Made by a program: the position numbers and the translations under genes. The notes below the pieces were generated by a model. The model worked only from the letters and a program-made list of their open reading frames with translations, was not told the origin of the DNA and made no database searches. A DNA stretch of 63,623 nt from Sulfurihydrogenibium sp. (lineage in GTDB: Bacteria > Aquificota > Aquificia > Aquificales > Hydrogenothermaceae): assembly GCF_028276765.1 (NCBI RefSeq), contig NZ_JAPYVU010000003.1, positions 1 to 63,623 of the forward strand, in the 5' to 3' direction. The number at the start of each line of letters is the position of its first letter. Position 1 is the first letter of the stretch. Below are positions 1 to 8,950 of this stretch, one piece after another.

Positions 1-24
1 AAAATAAAGATTAGAGTTTTGCAT
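1..24 (-). CDS. 5' end of an unidentified gene (partial)
   Basis: An ATG at 24 on the minus strand follows a strong AGGAGG with a 5-nt spacer, and eight codons (MQNSNLYF) are open to the window edge. Product unknown. The ribosome-binding site lies in one arm of an inverted repeat (31-41 with 68-78), so initiation may be controlled by RNA structure. Confidence 0.45.
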
Positions 25-30
25 TTTTAC

Positions 31-85
31 CTCCTTGGTGGAATTTTTGCTATTACAATTTTAACTGCCACCAAGGAGTTTTTTT
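31..85. promoter_or_regulatory. Inverted repeat covering the SD of the left-edge gene; reads as a terminator on the plus strand
   Basis: CTCCTTGGTGG at 31-41 pairs perfectly with CCACCAAGGAG at 68-78, leaving a 26-nt loop. On the plus strand seven T residues follow (79-85), as in an intrinsic terminator. On the minus strand the inner arm contains the AGGAG Shine-Dalgarno of the gene starting at 24, so the same stem would hide that site. The sequence cannot tell which role is used. Confidence 0.55.
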
Positions 86-226
86 AGATGTTTTATTTAT
101 ATTTGAATTTCTCACCCAAAGTATAATAAAGTTTTTTTAATTATTTACCGAATATTTATTATGTTAAATTTAAATTTTAAAATTTGTAGCTAGAATCTAA
201 AAAACTTACAAAGGGGTAAATTAACC

Positions 227-403
227 TTGAAGGATTTAAACGACAAGGAGTTGAATAAATTGTTAGAGGAGATTATTAAGGAGCAAGAGATGAGAAGAGA
301 AAGAATTGAGGAATTAAAAAGATTAATCAGAGAAAAAAATTACAATGTTCCTGTTGAAGAAATTGTTGAAAAAATGTTAGAAAAGTTTAGAAAAAAAGGT
401 TAA
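227..403 (+). CDS. Short FlgM-like protein (putative anti-sigma-28 factor)
   Basis: A 58-residue ORF with a TTG start at 227, nine or ten bases after a GGGG-type ribosome-binding site; an internal ATG at 290 would give 37 residues. It is almost entirely charged helix. The C-terminal half (RIEELKRLIREKNYNVPVEE, then IVEKMLEKF) follows the pattern of the FlgM C-terminal helices that bind sigma-28: a helix, a G/N-x-Y-x-V turn, then a helix ending in ML-x-x-F. FlgM proteins are usually near 90 residues, so this one would lack most of the disordered N-terminus. No flagellar gene is adjacent. The assignment rests on pattern only. Confidence 0.4.
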   Translation: MKDLNDKELNKLLEEIIKEQEMRRERIEELKRLIREKNYNVPVEEIVEKMLEKFRKKG

Positions 404-787
404 GCGTGCAAATAAATTTATTCAAAGCTATAGGCGAGAAGTTTTAGAAAATATTAGCTTTTTCACCGGTTGTTGGATGCGGATTGTCTTTTACTCTTTA
501 TAGTGAAATCGTAAAGCTTAAAGCCCTCCTTTTTCAGAGAATGTGGGAGGTAAAAAACCGGAGATTCTTCCAACGGCTACAGAATGACATTTTTACCTTC
601 CTTGTCATCCAGCAGCGAAGTGAAGGATTTCCTCTTTTAAAAATTGAAGAAAAAAAGGACTCTTCGCTTAGCTCAGAATGACATCTTTGAGGTTGAGATT
701 CTTCGCACGACTGCAGAATGACGACATTTTACTCTTAACTTCTGTAATAGCAATTCGTGAATTGCCTCTACTTTTTTACTTTCTTTG
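404..787. repeat. Intergenic stretch with four copies of the dispersed hairpin core
   Basis: No convincing gene. Cores of the dispersed repeat lie at 561-588, 601-632, 658-682 and 695-722, in the forms GAGATTCTTC..CAGAATGAC and GTCATCCAGCAGCGAAG..GGATTTCC. A short palindrome, GCAATTCGTGAATTGC, follows near 750-765. The 65-codon ORF starting at 484 is built from these repeats. Confidence 0.75.
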
Positions 788-1702
788 TCAATTCTGATGA
801 CCCAAACTATTCAATAAAAAATACCATATTGGCACTGTTAGAAAGCTTAAAATAATGCCAATTGCTACAGAAGAGACTGCAAAATCTTTTTCAAGGTCAG
901 CATCTATTAAATAAATGGAAGCTAAAACCATGGGTGGCATAGCAAGTTGCAAAATTGCTACTTTATAAGGTAAAGTTAAATCTATTTTTAAAATCAACAA
1001 GATAAGTAACAAAATTAAAGGCGATACAAATAGTTTTACCAGCATATTAACCGTTAAAAGCTTTAAATCTTTGCCTATGTGTGAAAATCTTAGATTTAAG
1101 CCCACAGAAAATAAGATAATAGGAATAACAGTCATACCAAGTGTTTTTAGAAGATTTAGAAAAATTTCCGGAACATCAAAGGGTTTTAAAGATATACCTA
1201 TAGCTAACGCAATAAACGGCGGGAAAAGTAATAGTTTTTTGATGTTGATTTTAGTGCTTCCTTCCTTTGCATAGTTTATTATAAATGGTGCAAGTAAAAA
1301 GATAGGTAAAAACATTGCAAGGTTATCAAAAATTACTGCATATCTCAAACCTTCTTCTCCATACAAAGAGTGAATAAATGGATATCCAAGAAATCCGGTA
1401 TTAGAAAATGTAGACATCATTATGAATGCAACCGTTCTTTTTTTGTCTAATTTTAAGCTTTTTGAGATTAGATAAGAGACAAAGATAGTCAAAAAGATGG
1501 CTATCCAGCCAAGGATTATAATACCCAAAACGTCTAAGCTAAATCTTAATCTGTAGATATTGTAAATAACCAAGGCTGGAAAGCCAAAATTCATTATGTA
1601 GTCTATGTATGCTTTTGAGTATTCTTGCGGAATTATTTTCAACTTTCTTGCCGTATAACCAAGTATAAAAAACACAAATATTTGTAAAAGATTTTCAAGC
1701 AT
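788..1702 (-). CDS. AEC-family transporter (auxin efflux carrier / malonate carrier type)
   Basis: 304 residues, almost wholly hydrophobic, with about ten predicted membrane helices in the two five-helix halves typical of the AEC/Mem_trans family (PF03547). Seen features include the N-terminal LLQIFVFFILGYTARKLKII helix and a conserved NTGFLGYPF segment near residue 102. The family exports or exchanges small organic anions; the substrate here cannot be read. Its ATG overlaps the end of the upstream RND pump gene by 8 nt, so it is translationally coupled to the metal-efflux operon, although such a partner is unusual. Confidence 0.8.
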   Translation of the reverse strand: MLENLLQIFVFFILGYTARKLKIIPQEYSKAYIDYIMNFGFPALVIYNIYRLRFSLDVLGIIILGWIAIFLTIFVSYLISKSLKLDKKRTVAFIMMSTFSNTGFLGYPFIHSLYGEEGLRYAVIFDNLAMFLPIFLLAPFIINYAKEGSTKINIKKLLLFPPFIALAIGISLKPFDVPEIFLNLLKTLGMTVIPIILFSVGLNLRFSHIGKDLKLLTVNMLVKLFVSPLILLLILLILKIDLTLPYKVAILQLAMPPMVLASIYLIDADLEKDFAVSSVAIGIILSFLTVPIWYFLLNSLGHQN

Positions 1703-4700
1703 TTTTCAGTCCGACTCTGTAAAACGTCTTATAAACTATGGGCAAAATTAACAGTGTTAGCATGGTAGATGTGAATATTCCACCTATGACGACTGTGGCA
1801 ATAGGTTTTTGAGTTTCTGAGCCAATATCTGATGTTAGTAATATCGGTATAAGTCCTAAGGATGCTGCGGTAGCTGTAATCAATATTGGTCTTAGTCTTA
1901 AGCGGGTTGCTTTTTCTATGGCTTTATCTATATCTAATCCTTCCTGTAGAAGTTGTCTTATATAAGATATTAGCACAACGCCGTTTAATGTAGCAATGCC
2001 AAATACAGCAATAAATCCAATTGCAGCAGGAACTGATAGGTTATAGCCTGATATGTAAAGCGATACAATTCCGCCAATGGTAGCAAAAGGAACATTTAAC
2101 ATAACTATCAAAGCATCTTTTAATGAGTTGTAATTTATATACAGTAGGACAAAGATTAAGAAAATTGCAATTGGAACAATGATAGACAGTCTTTTCATTG
2201 CTCTTTCTTGGTTTTCAAACTGTCCTGAGAATTGTATGAAATAACCTTCCGGAAGTTTAATCTGTGTGTTTATCTTATTTTTTAACTCTTGTACAAACCC
2301 GCCTAAATCTCTTCCCTCAAGATTAGATTGAACTAAGGCGTATCTAATTCCATTTTCATGTCTTATCTTGAAAAATCCGGGTGTTATCTCTAAATCTGCA
2401 ACCTGCGACAATGTAAGCAAGTAGCCATCCTTTGTTTGGATAGGAATGTTTTTTATCTTTTCTATATCGTTTATATAATCCTCCGGAAGTCTGACGATTA
2501 CAGGGAATGTTATCAGCTCTCTTTTTACTTGATTTGCTTCGTATCCTGTAAAGTATTTTCCAACAAGGGCTAAAATATCTTCTGTTTTTAGATTGTATCT
2601 ATTTAGCTGGTCTATCTTTGGGGTTATCTTTAGTTGAAGTTTTCCTGATTGGCTTTCTGTTTCTACATCAACAGAACCTTTTGTATTTCTGACTATATCT
2701 TCAATTTTGAAAGCTATTTCATTTACTTTGTTTAAATCATCTCCAAACACTTTTATAGCCACGGTAGATTTTACTCCGGATAAAAGTTCATCAATTCTCA
2801 TTTGGATAGGTTGTGTAAAGCTAAATGATACCCCCGGGAAATCTTTAAGCTTTTCCCGAAGTGCATTTTCAAACTCTTGTCTGGTTTTAAAATTCTTCCA
2901 TTGGTCGTACGGCTTTAAAGTGATGAACGTCTCTATGTAGCTAACATCTTCTGGCTCACCTTTTTCTGCTCTTCCTATGTTCGAAAAAGCATCTTCAACT
3001 TCCGGAAAGGATTTTGCTGTTTCTTCTACAAAACTTGCAACCCTTTTTGATTCTTGTAAAGACACGTTTGGATTTAAAAAGCTTTTTACTAAAACTGCTC
3101 CTTCATCAAGGGTAGGTGCAAACTCTGACCCTATTCTTGAAAGTAAAAACAAGGAAAAAATAAATGCCGTCAAAACGATAGAAATAACCGCCTTTGGATA
3201 TCTTAATAGTTTGTATAAAATCTTGTGATATAGATCGTTTATATATCTCATGATTTTTGTCTCTTCTTCCTTAGATGGCTTTAAAATGAAATAAGACATT
3301 ACAGGCATAAACATAAACGCAATTAAAAGAGATGAGATTAAAGCAAAAATTATTGTCAAAGCTAACGGCTTATAATACTTACCTTCCACAGATTCAAAAC
3401 TAAAGATAGGTAAAAAGACGATGGTTATTATTAAAATCGCAAATAAAACCGGTTTAAAAACTTCTTTTACTGACTTTGAAACTATGCTGTCTTTAGATTC
3501 TCCTGATTGAGATAGACCGGTTTCGTGTAAATGTCTGTAAATATTTTCTACAACTACAACTGTAGCATCTGCAAAAAGCCCTATTCCAATAGCAAGACCT
3601 GCTAAAGACATTAAATTACCGCTTATGTCAAAGTTTTTCATGAATATGAAAGCCATTAAAAGAGTAAGTGGAATGGATAGAACAACTAAAAAAGCAGCTC
3701 TGATATTGCCAAGATAGAAAAGCATAGCAATAGAGATTAAAATTATCCCTTCTAATAAAGCTTTTTCTATTGTAAAGATAGCCTTTTGGGTGAGATAAGA
3801 CTGGTCATAGATCACTTTTAAATCCACATCCTTCGGCAGTATTTTTTTGACTTCTTCAATTCTTTCTTTTAATTTAGCTACCAATTCTTGGGTATTTGTG
3901 TTTACTCTTTTTAAGATAATATTTCCTTGCACTTCTTCACCATTTAGTGTAAAAGCTCCTCTTCTGTTTGGAACTTCCCCTTCTTCTATCTTGGCTATGT
4001 CTTTTAGTTTTATGACAGCTCCATCTAAGGATTGAATGGATATATTTCCGATATCTTCAATGGTTGTGTAGTATCCAACCGACCTGACGATTAAATCTCC
4101 TTCCGGAGTTTTAGAAAATCCACCGCCTGCAATTCCACCGCCTTTTTCTACCGCATTAGCTATGTCATCAAGAGATAATCCAAGGGCAAGTAATTTCTCT
4201 AAGTCTGGCTTTACTAAAAAAGCTTTTTCTGGTCCCCACTGGCTTATCTCTTCTACTCCATCAACTGACATTATCAAAGGTCTAATTTTCCATTCTTGGA
4301 TAGCTCTTAAATCTGCCAAAGGAGTTGTTTTAGATGTTAAAACATAAAAAAGAACGTTTCCAAGTCCTGAGCTGTTTGGTCCCATCACTGGATTATACTG
4401 TGGTGGCAGCATTCCTTTTACTGCTGATAATTTTTCCATTACAAGCCTTCTTGCAAAGTATATATCCGTTCCGTCTTTAAAAAAAATTGACACGTAAGAT
4501 AAACCGGGTAAAGATACGCTTCTAACGGTTGTAACATCTTTAATTCCGGACATGGATGTTTCCACTTTTTTTGTAATAAGACTTTCTACCTCCTCAGCCG
4601 ACAAGCCGGGAGCTTCTGTGTAAATGTTTACCTGAACGGGTGTTGGGTCTGGAAAAGTATCTATTGGCAAGCTTTTAAATGAGTAGATACCAATGCCAAC

Positions 4701-4757
4701 AATCAAGAAAAGAATGAAAATAATTATAAATTTGTATCTTAGAATAAAGTCAATCAT
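1695..4757 (-). CDS. Heavy-metal efflux RND pump, CzcA/CusA family
   Basis: 1020 residues, full length for the HME-RND family. There are two repeats of six membrane helices and two large periplasmic loops. Visible signatures are the N-terminal PIDTFPDPTPVQVNIYTEAP, the loop segment PNSSGLGNVLFYV, and GLFADATVVVVENI in helix 4, where the membrane Asp carries the proton relay. The pump works as a trimer with an adaptor and an outer-membrane channel, which are the next two genes upstream. It overlaps the adaptor gene by 4 nt. The metal (Cu/Ag or Co/Zn/Cd) cannot be assigned, so no symbol is given. Confidence 0.9.
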   Translation of the reverse strand: MIDFILRYKFIIIFILFLIVGIGIYSFKSLPIDTFPDPTPVQVNIYTEAPGLSAEEVESLITKKVETSMSGIKDVTTVRSVSLPGLSYVSIFFKDGTDIYFARRLVMEKLSAVKGMLPPQYNPVMGPNSSGLGNVLFYVLTSKTTPLADLRAIQEWKIRPLIMSVDGVEEISQWGPEKAFLVKPDLEKLLALGLSLDDIANAVEKGGGIAGGGFSKTPEGDLIVRSVGYYTTIEDIGNISIQSLDGAVIKLKDIAKIEEGEVPNRRGAFTLNGEEVQGNIILKRVNTNTQELVAKLKERIEEVKKILPKDVDLKVIYDQSYLTQKAIFTIEKALLEGIILISIAMLFYLGNIRAAFLVVLSIPLTLLMAFIFMKNFDISGNLMSLAGLAIGIGLFADATVVVVENIYRHLHETGLSQSGESKDSIVSKSVKEVFKPVLFAILIITIVFLPIFSFESVEGKYYKPLALTIIFALISSLLIAFMFMPVMSYFILKPSKEEETKIMRYINDLYHKILYKLLRYPKAVISIVLTAFIFSLFLLSRIGSEFAPTLDEGAVLVKSFLNPNVSLQESKRVASFVEETAKSFPEVEDAFSNIGRAEKGEPEDVSYIETFITLKPYDQWKNFKTRQEFENALREKLKDFPGVSFSFTQPIQMRIDELLSGVKSTVAIKVFGDDLNKVNEIAFKIEDIVRNTKGSVDVETESQSGKLQLKITPKIDQLNRYNLKTEDILALVGKYFTGYEANQVKRELITFPVIVRLPEDYINDIEKIKNIPIQTKDGYLLTLSQVADLEITPGFFKIRHENGIRYALVQSNLEGRDLGGFVQELKNKINTQIKLPEGYFIQFSGQFENQERAMKRLSIIVPIAIFLIFVLLYINYNSLKDALIVMLNVPFATIGGIVSLYISGYNLSVPAAIGFIAVFGIATLNGVVLISYIRQLLQEGLDIDKAIEKATRLRLRPILITATAASLGLIPILLTSDIGSETQKPIATVVIGGIFTSTMLTLLILPIVYKTFYRVGLKNA

Positions 4758-5815
4758 TCTCCGGCACCCCCAAAAACCTGAGTTTTAAGAAAGATTAGAC
4801 CATCGGTGATAACCTCTTCACCTTCTTTTAATCCTGAAACAACTTTATAAAAATTTCCCACCTTTTCAGTTATCTTAACCTCTCTTAAAATGGCTTTATT
4901 GCCTGATTTTACAAAGCAGTAGTATTTGCCTTTTTCTTGAAAAACAGCTTTTAAAGGAACTAATACACCATTGGTTGATTTAAGCGGCAATTTTACATTT
5001 ACAAAAAGATTAGGTTTAAGAGAATCTTCTACATTATTAACAACTATTCTTATATCATTTCTTCTTGTTTTTGGGTCAATCTCATGACTTATAAGACTTA
5101 ACGTTCCGATGATTTCTTTATTGAGCGGAGATATAACAATAACTTTTTGACCGATTTTTAAATCTTTTGTAATTTCAAAAGGCACCTGAGCAATTACCCA
5201 AAGTCTCTCATGAGAATGTATTTTCATAAGTTCTTCACCAACATTTACAGGATTGCCGTTTATTACTTTTATATCAGCAACAAATCCATTAACTTTACTT
5301 CTTAAAATAATAGAGCTTCCTTTGACTTCTCCATAGGAGCTTAAAGCTTTTTTCAATGCTTGATACTCTCCAAGACTTCTCTCATATTCAATTTTTGCTG
5401 TTTGATATCTTGCAAAGGGTATAACTTCTTCTTTATAAAGATTTTCTTCTCTTTCTAATACCTGCTTGGCTGTTTGTAATTTAACCTTTGCCATTTCGAT
5501 ATTTGCTTGCAAGCTTGCAATCGCTGGAGAATAAACAGTGAGTAATATCTGACCTTTTTTTACATGGTCTCCAAGCTTAACATAAACCCTTTCAGCTATT
5601 CCTTCCACAGGCGATGAAACAGCATAGCTTAATGTTGGGTCTTCGTTTACCACTGCTGGAAATGTTTGATACTCTGCCACCTCACCTACTTTCACTTTTT
5701 CAGTTTTTAGATTTATCTTTTTTTCAATCTCCGGTTTAAGTATAATCTCCTGAGCGTTTGATAGAGTAAATATTGATAAAAGTAAAATCATTACTGAAGC
5801 TTTTCTAACTAACAT
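4754..5815 (-). CDS. RND efflux periplasmic adaptor subunit (membrane fusion protein)
   Basis: 353 residues with a cleavable signal peptide (about 1-21, ending SNA). The order of parts is typical of CusB/CzcB: a split lipoyl-like domain (VEGIAERVYVKLGDHVKKGQ, about residues 70-90), an alpha-helical hairpin at about 100-160, the second lipoyl half (INGNPVNVGEELMKI) and a beta-barrel. It bridges pump and outer-membrane channel. No extra metal-binding N-terminal domain is seen. The start follows AAAGGAGG by a normal spacer, and the end overlaps the pump by 4 nt. Confidence 0.88.
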   Translation of the reverse strand: MLVRKASVMILLLSIFTLSNAQEIILKPEIEKKINLKTEKVKVGEVAEYQTFPAVVNEDPTLSYAVSSPVEGIAERVYVKLGDHVKKGQILLTVYSPAIASLQANIEMAKVKLQTAKQVLEREENLYKEEVIPFARYQTAKIEYERSLGEYQALKKALSSYGEVKGSSIILRSKVNGFVADIKVINGNPVNVGEELMKIHSHERLWVIAQVPFEITKDLKIGQKVIVISPLNKEIIGTLSLISHEIDPKTRRNDIRIVVNNVEDSLKPNLFVNVKLPLKSTNGVLVPLKAVFQEKGKYYCFVKSGNKAILREVKITEKVGNFYKVVSGLKEGEEVITDGLIFLKTQVFGGAGE

Positions 5816-5874
5816 ATGTTTTTACCTCCTTTTTAAATTAAACGTGAGAAGTAGATTTTTAACTTATCAACCAC

Positions 5875-7038
5875 TTACTCACCTACTATTGCTATGTATT
5901 CACCATAAAGCTTATGAATTTGCATTAACAAATCGGCTCTATATCTAAGTAATTCATAATACTGAGATTTTATTGTGAGATACTCAAAAAGTGTCAGCTC
6001 TCTTAGCTTATAGCTTTTTTCTGCAAGGCTTAGTTGAGCTTTCATATCCGGTAAGACTTTGTTATCCATCTCTTCAAGCTGAGATTTTAAAATGTTGTAG
6101 CTTTCTTTTATGGCTGCTGTGGTTTGCTTTATATTCTCAAGCTGATAATTTTGTAATTTTTCAAAGCTTGCCTTTTGGTTTTGTATGTTAACAATCTCTC
6201 CTAAGTTTTTGTAAAATACAGGTATGCTAAAAGTTAGCATCAAACCTGCAGAATATTTGCCGGTTGTCTGCTCTTTTGTTATAAAACCTACACTAATTTG
6301 TGGTTTTGATAAAGCTTTTTGAAATTTGTATGAATTTTCTAAGGACTCTATCTTGCTGTTTATGGCTGTAATTTGTGGCAATGTTGTTAAATCTTTATCT
6401 TTTATCTGTCTTATCTGATTTATATCCCCTTCAACGTCTTTTATATCAAATCCTACAAACCCTGACAACCTTTTTACCGACTCTTCATACTTAGTTTTTG
6501 ACAAATTAAGTTTTACTTCCGTAAATTTATAATCTTTTTCTCCTCTAAGTAAGTCAAGCTTTGTAGTCTCTCCGAGTTGATAAGTCTTTTTTATAAAATC
6601 TAAAATTTGTTTTGATGTCTTCATCTCTTCCTGAGCTATTTCATATAAGTATTTGTTGTACAATGCTTCGTAGAACAATGTATATAGATTTCCTGTATAT
6701 GTATTTTTGAACGCTTCAAAGTTTAGTTTTTGATACTGAAGCTCCTTTTCTGCTTGGTTTGCTTGATACCTTCTTTGTCCATATAGTCTCAGCGGTTGAA
6801 GTATATGAAATTCTGAGAAATTTCCCGATGTATTATTTCCTATTAGCCTTTCAAAGCTGATGTACCCTTCCGGATTTGGCAGTGCTTTTGCTTTGATTAT
6901 ATCTCCTTCATAGGACATTACTTCGTAATACTTACTTTTTATAAGGTCGTTGTTAATACTTTTTTCTAATATCTCTTCAAACGTTTCTGCATCTACTAAA
7001 TTAAAAGATATGAATAATGCTAATAATATTCTTTTCAT
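5875..7038 (-). CDS. TolC-family outer-membrane efflux channel
   Basis: 387 residues with a signal peptide (MKRILLALFISFNLVDA) followed by two long coiled-coil repeats rich in Glu, Lys, Tyr and Leu, as in TolC/CusC (OEP family). The repeat is visible as similar segments near residues 80-200 and 275-387. It lacks a lipobox, so it is TolC-like rather than a CusC-type lipoprotein. It is first in the cluster after the small membrane-anchored protein, 59 nt before the adaptor. ATG at 7038 follows a GGAGG site. Confidence 0.87.
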   Translation of the reverse strand: MKRILLALFISFNLVDAETFEEILEKSINNDLIKSKYYEVMSYEGDIIKAKALPNPEGYISFERLIGNNTSGNFSEFHILQPLRLYGQRRYQANQAEKELQYQKLNFEAFKNTYTGNLYTLFYEALYNKYLYEIAQEEMKTSKQILDFIKKTYQLGETTKLDLLRGEKDYKFTEVKLNLSKTKYEESVKRLSGFVGFDIKDVEGDINQIRQIKDKDLTTLPQITAINSKIESLENSYKFQKALSKPQISVGFITKEQTTGKYSAGLMLTFSIPVFYKNLGEIVNIQNQKASFEKLQNYQLENIKQTTAAIKESYNILKSQLEEMDNKVLPDMKAQLSLAEKSYKLRELTLFEYLTIKSQYYELLRYRADLLMQIHKLYGEYIAIVGE

Positions 7039-7104
7039 AGTTTGCCTCCGAAAGTTTATAAATTGCTTATTATTTTAGGATTTTGTAGATGGTTAAAAGG
7101 AGAT

Positions 7105-7422
7105 TTAAGTTAATATGGGTGGTTTAAAGATTTCTGAGATTAATTCATATTTGAATAAATCAGATTTTAAATCTGTTGAAAATTTAGATGTTATTTCATA
7201 GTTATAATTATGAGTATTCTCAATTTGAATGTAGGGCATGTGTAATGCTTGATGAATTTTGTTTATAAGGTCCGAGACTTGGTCTTTTTGATTACTTTGT
7301 TTTTCCTCTAAAACTAAAACTTGCACATCATGTTTTTCTATGTTTTGAATAATATAGTCATGGAAAATATTAAATAACAAGCTAAGTAGAAACAAGCTTA
7401 ATAAAGTCTTTTTAAAATTCAT
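7105..7422 (-). CDS. Small membrane-anchored protein upstream of the efflux operon
   Basis: 105 residues from ATG 7422, which sits 10 nt after a GAGG site; the TTG at 7431 would leave only one base of spacing. The N-terminus (MNFKKTLLSLFLLSLLFNIF) is a signal or anchor helix. The rest is polar, with several His (HDYIIQ, HD, HQALHMP, HNYNYE) and no Cys. I do not recognise the family. Its position 66 nt before the TolC-like gene on the same strand suggests a periplasmic role in the metal-efflux system, such as metal sensing or handing over. That is inference from context and His content. Confidence 0.6.
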   Translation of the reverse strand: MNFKKTLLSLFLLSLLFNIFHDYIIQNIEKHDVQVLVLEEKQSNQKDQVSDLINKIHQALHMPYIQIENTHNYNYEITSKFSTDLKSDLFKYELISEIFKPPILT

Positions 7423-7493
7423 ACACACCAAGCCTCAGTTTGTACATCTTAGTATAATTTTACCATACATTAAATGAAAAAAAGATCAAGATT

Positions 7494-7575
7494 GTCATTC
7501 TGAAGCCGGCAAAGAATCTCTTTTTTTAAGGTTTTTTAAAAGAAGAGATCCTTCGGACGTACGTCCTCAGGATGT
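7494..7575. repeat. Dispersed hairpin-core pair
   Basis: GTCATTCTGAAGCCGGCAAA plus GAATCTC (7494-7520) faces GAGATCCTTCGG..TCCTCAGGATG (7546-7575). The two arms form an imperfect inverted repeat between two minus-strand genes. Confidence 0.75.
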
Positions 7576-7596
7576 TAGTCAAAATTCACTTTATAA

Positions 7597-8205
7597 CTAC
7601 CCATTATCTGGAACATCATGAACAACAACATTTTTACCGGCCATTATAGCTTGTATATTGCAAGCAACTTGTACGCCGCTTCCGGCTGCAGCTGCAAACA
7701 TTGTACTAACGCCGGCAATTAAACCTGCAGCATACATACCCTCTTTTATTTTATAGTCTTGGTCTACTTTTAATTGAACTTTACCCGGTCTTGGAGATTT
7801 TTTATTTTCAATAACTTCCACGCCCTCACATTCAATATTAAACTCATGAAAACCGGTAGCAAAAACTACAAAATCAGAATAAAATTCTTTACCATCTTCT
7901 GTAATTACTTTAAAGTTTTTATATTCACCCTCAACTTTAACTACTCTTCCATCTATAATTTCAACATTTCCATACACCTTAGCATGATCTTTTAATTGAT
8001 TAATTACGTCTTTTCCCAAGCTCCCTGGCTTAACTCCTGGGACGTTATTAAGCTTTGCTTTTAATAGGTCTGAGGAATTATTGTCAATTACTAAATACTT
8101 TCTATTTTCTCCCCAATCAAAATGCCCTTTTGCTGAAGCAAGCGTTAAAGCACAACCAAGCCCAGCAGGACCACCGCCTACAATAATCACATCGTATTTT
8201 TCCAT
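7597..8205 (-). CDS. Single-domain FAD-dependent oxidoreductase (thioredoxin reductase-like)
   Basis: 202 residues with a dinucleotide-binding GGGPAGLG at 10-17, an ATGFHEF segment near 115 and a C-terminal GMYAAGLIAG FAD-type motif near 157. These belong to the FAD domain of TrxB-like proteins. The NADPH-binding domain and the redox CxxC are absent, so it is about 100 residues shorter than true thioredoxin reductase. The frame is intact with a good AGGAGG site before ATG 8205, so this is probably a real short family and not a truncated gene. Substrate and electron donor are unknown. It stands alone between repeats. Confidence 0.75.
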   Translation of the reverse strand: MEKYDVIIVGGGPAGLGCALTLASAKGHFDWGENRKYLVIDNNSSDLLKAKLNNVPGVKPGSLGKDVINQLKDHAKVYGNVEIIDGRVVKVEGEYKNFKVITEDGKEFYSDFVVFATGFHEFNIECEGVEVIENKKSPRPGKVQLKVDQDYKIKEGMYAAGLIAGVSTMFAAAAGSGVQVACNIQAIMAGKNVVVHDVPDNG

Positions 8206-8305
8206 TTCTTACCTCCTATTATGAAATTTTTACACTATAATAGTTTACAATATACATTTATACACAGACTATGAGCAATATTACTTTCGTGGTTTTAATC
8301 TAATT

Positions 8306-8454
8306 GACTGTTCTAAAAATCAAGATTGTCATTCTAAGTGAAGCGAAGAATCTCTTTCTTTCTTTTCAAGTCAAAAAATCAAAAAAGAGAACCTTTGGTC
8401 TTCGATCTCAGAATAGTAAGGAAAGGTAAATTTACGAAATTTTGGGACACCCTC
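8306..8454. mobile_element. MITE-like element, type 1, copy A
   Basis: About 149 bp with imperfect terminal inverted repeats (GACTGTTCTAAAAAT on the left, reverse complement of TTTTGGGACACCCTC on the right). Between them lie the GTCATTCT..GAAGAATCTC core, an A/T spacer containing AAGTCAAAAAATCAAAAAAG, a decayed second core and GGAAAGGTAAATTTACGA. Copies B, C and D in this window share the order. Confidence 0.7.
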
Positions 8455-8500
8455 TATTCTTACACTTGCCAGATTTCTAATTTGTCCTTCTATTCAATCT

Positions 8501-8905
8501 TGGCATCTGTTTAGAAAATCAAAATCAGAAAGAGTTTACAAAATCCTTAGAGAATATTGGCTAAGAAGAATCACGATTATTATGATGCTTAAAATTGTTC
8601 TTGGAAAAAAGGAAAGCTTATAGTAGATAGTACTATAATTGAAGTAGCAAGATTAAGCAGAGCAAAAACTGAAAAGATAAAAAGAGTTTCAGGAAAAAGA
8701 TATTGGGTAAAAAGAAAGAGGAAAATATACAGCGAGCATTTGAAGAAAGAGATAGAAGATGAAAGTGTTTACTATGGACTTTTGGTTATGGTGGTTTCAT
8801 CCAGCAAGCTATCATGAAGTAAAGTCGTTAAGAATAAGACATAAAACGAGTAAATGGTTTAGATTTTTGTTGCTTATCTATATACATATGCTATTTGTTA
8901 TAGCT
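8501..8905 (+). pseudogene. Decayed IS transposase, IS982-like
   Basis: Translation in three shifting frames gives pieces of a DDE transposase: RKSKSERVYKILREYW (from about 8512), LIVDSTIIEVARLSRAKTEK (from 8617), then VYYG and FHPASYHEVKSLR (about 8760-8840). The VDS-x-I-x-V-x-x-x-x-R-A and ASYHEVK-L segments match the general pattern of IS982-family transposases. The frames change between pieces, stops interrupt them, and both ends are missing. A type-2 repeat end lies directly after it (8931-8954). Confidence 0.65.
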
Positions 8906-8950
8906 TTTTTAGAAAAAGTAAGCTATGGAGGTAATTTCTCACCCGAAGTA

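Noticed and set aside
484-681. 65-codon ORF on the plus strand
   Set aside because: It is made of dispersed repeat cores, has no SD and no protein-like pattern.
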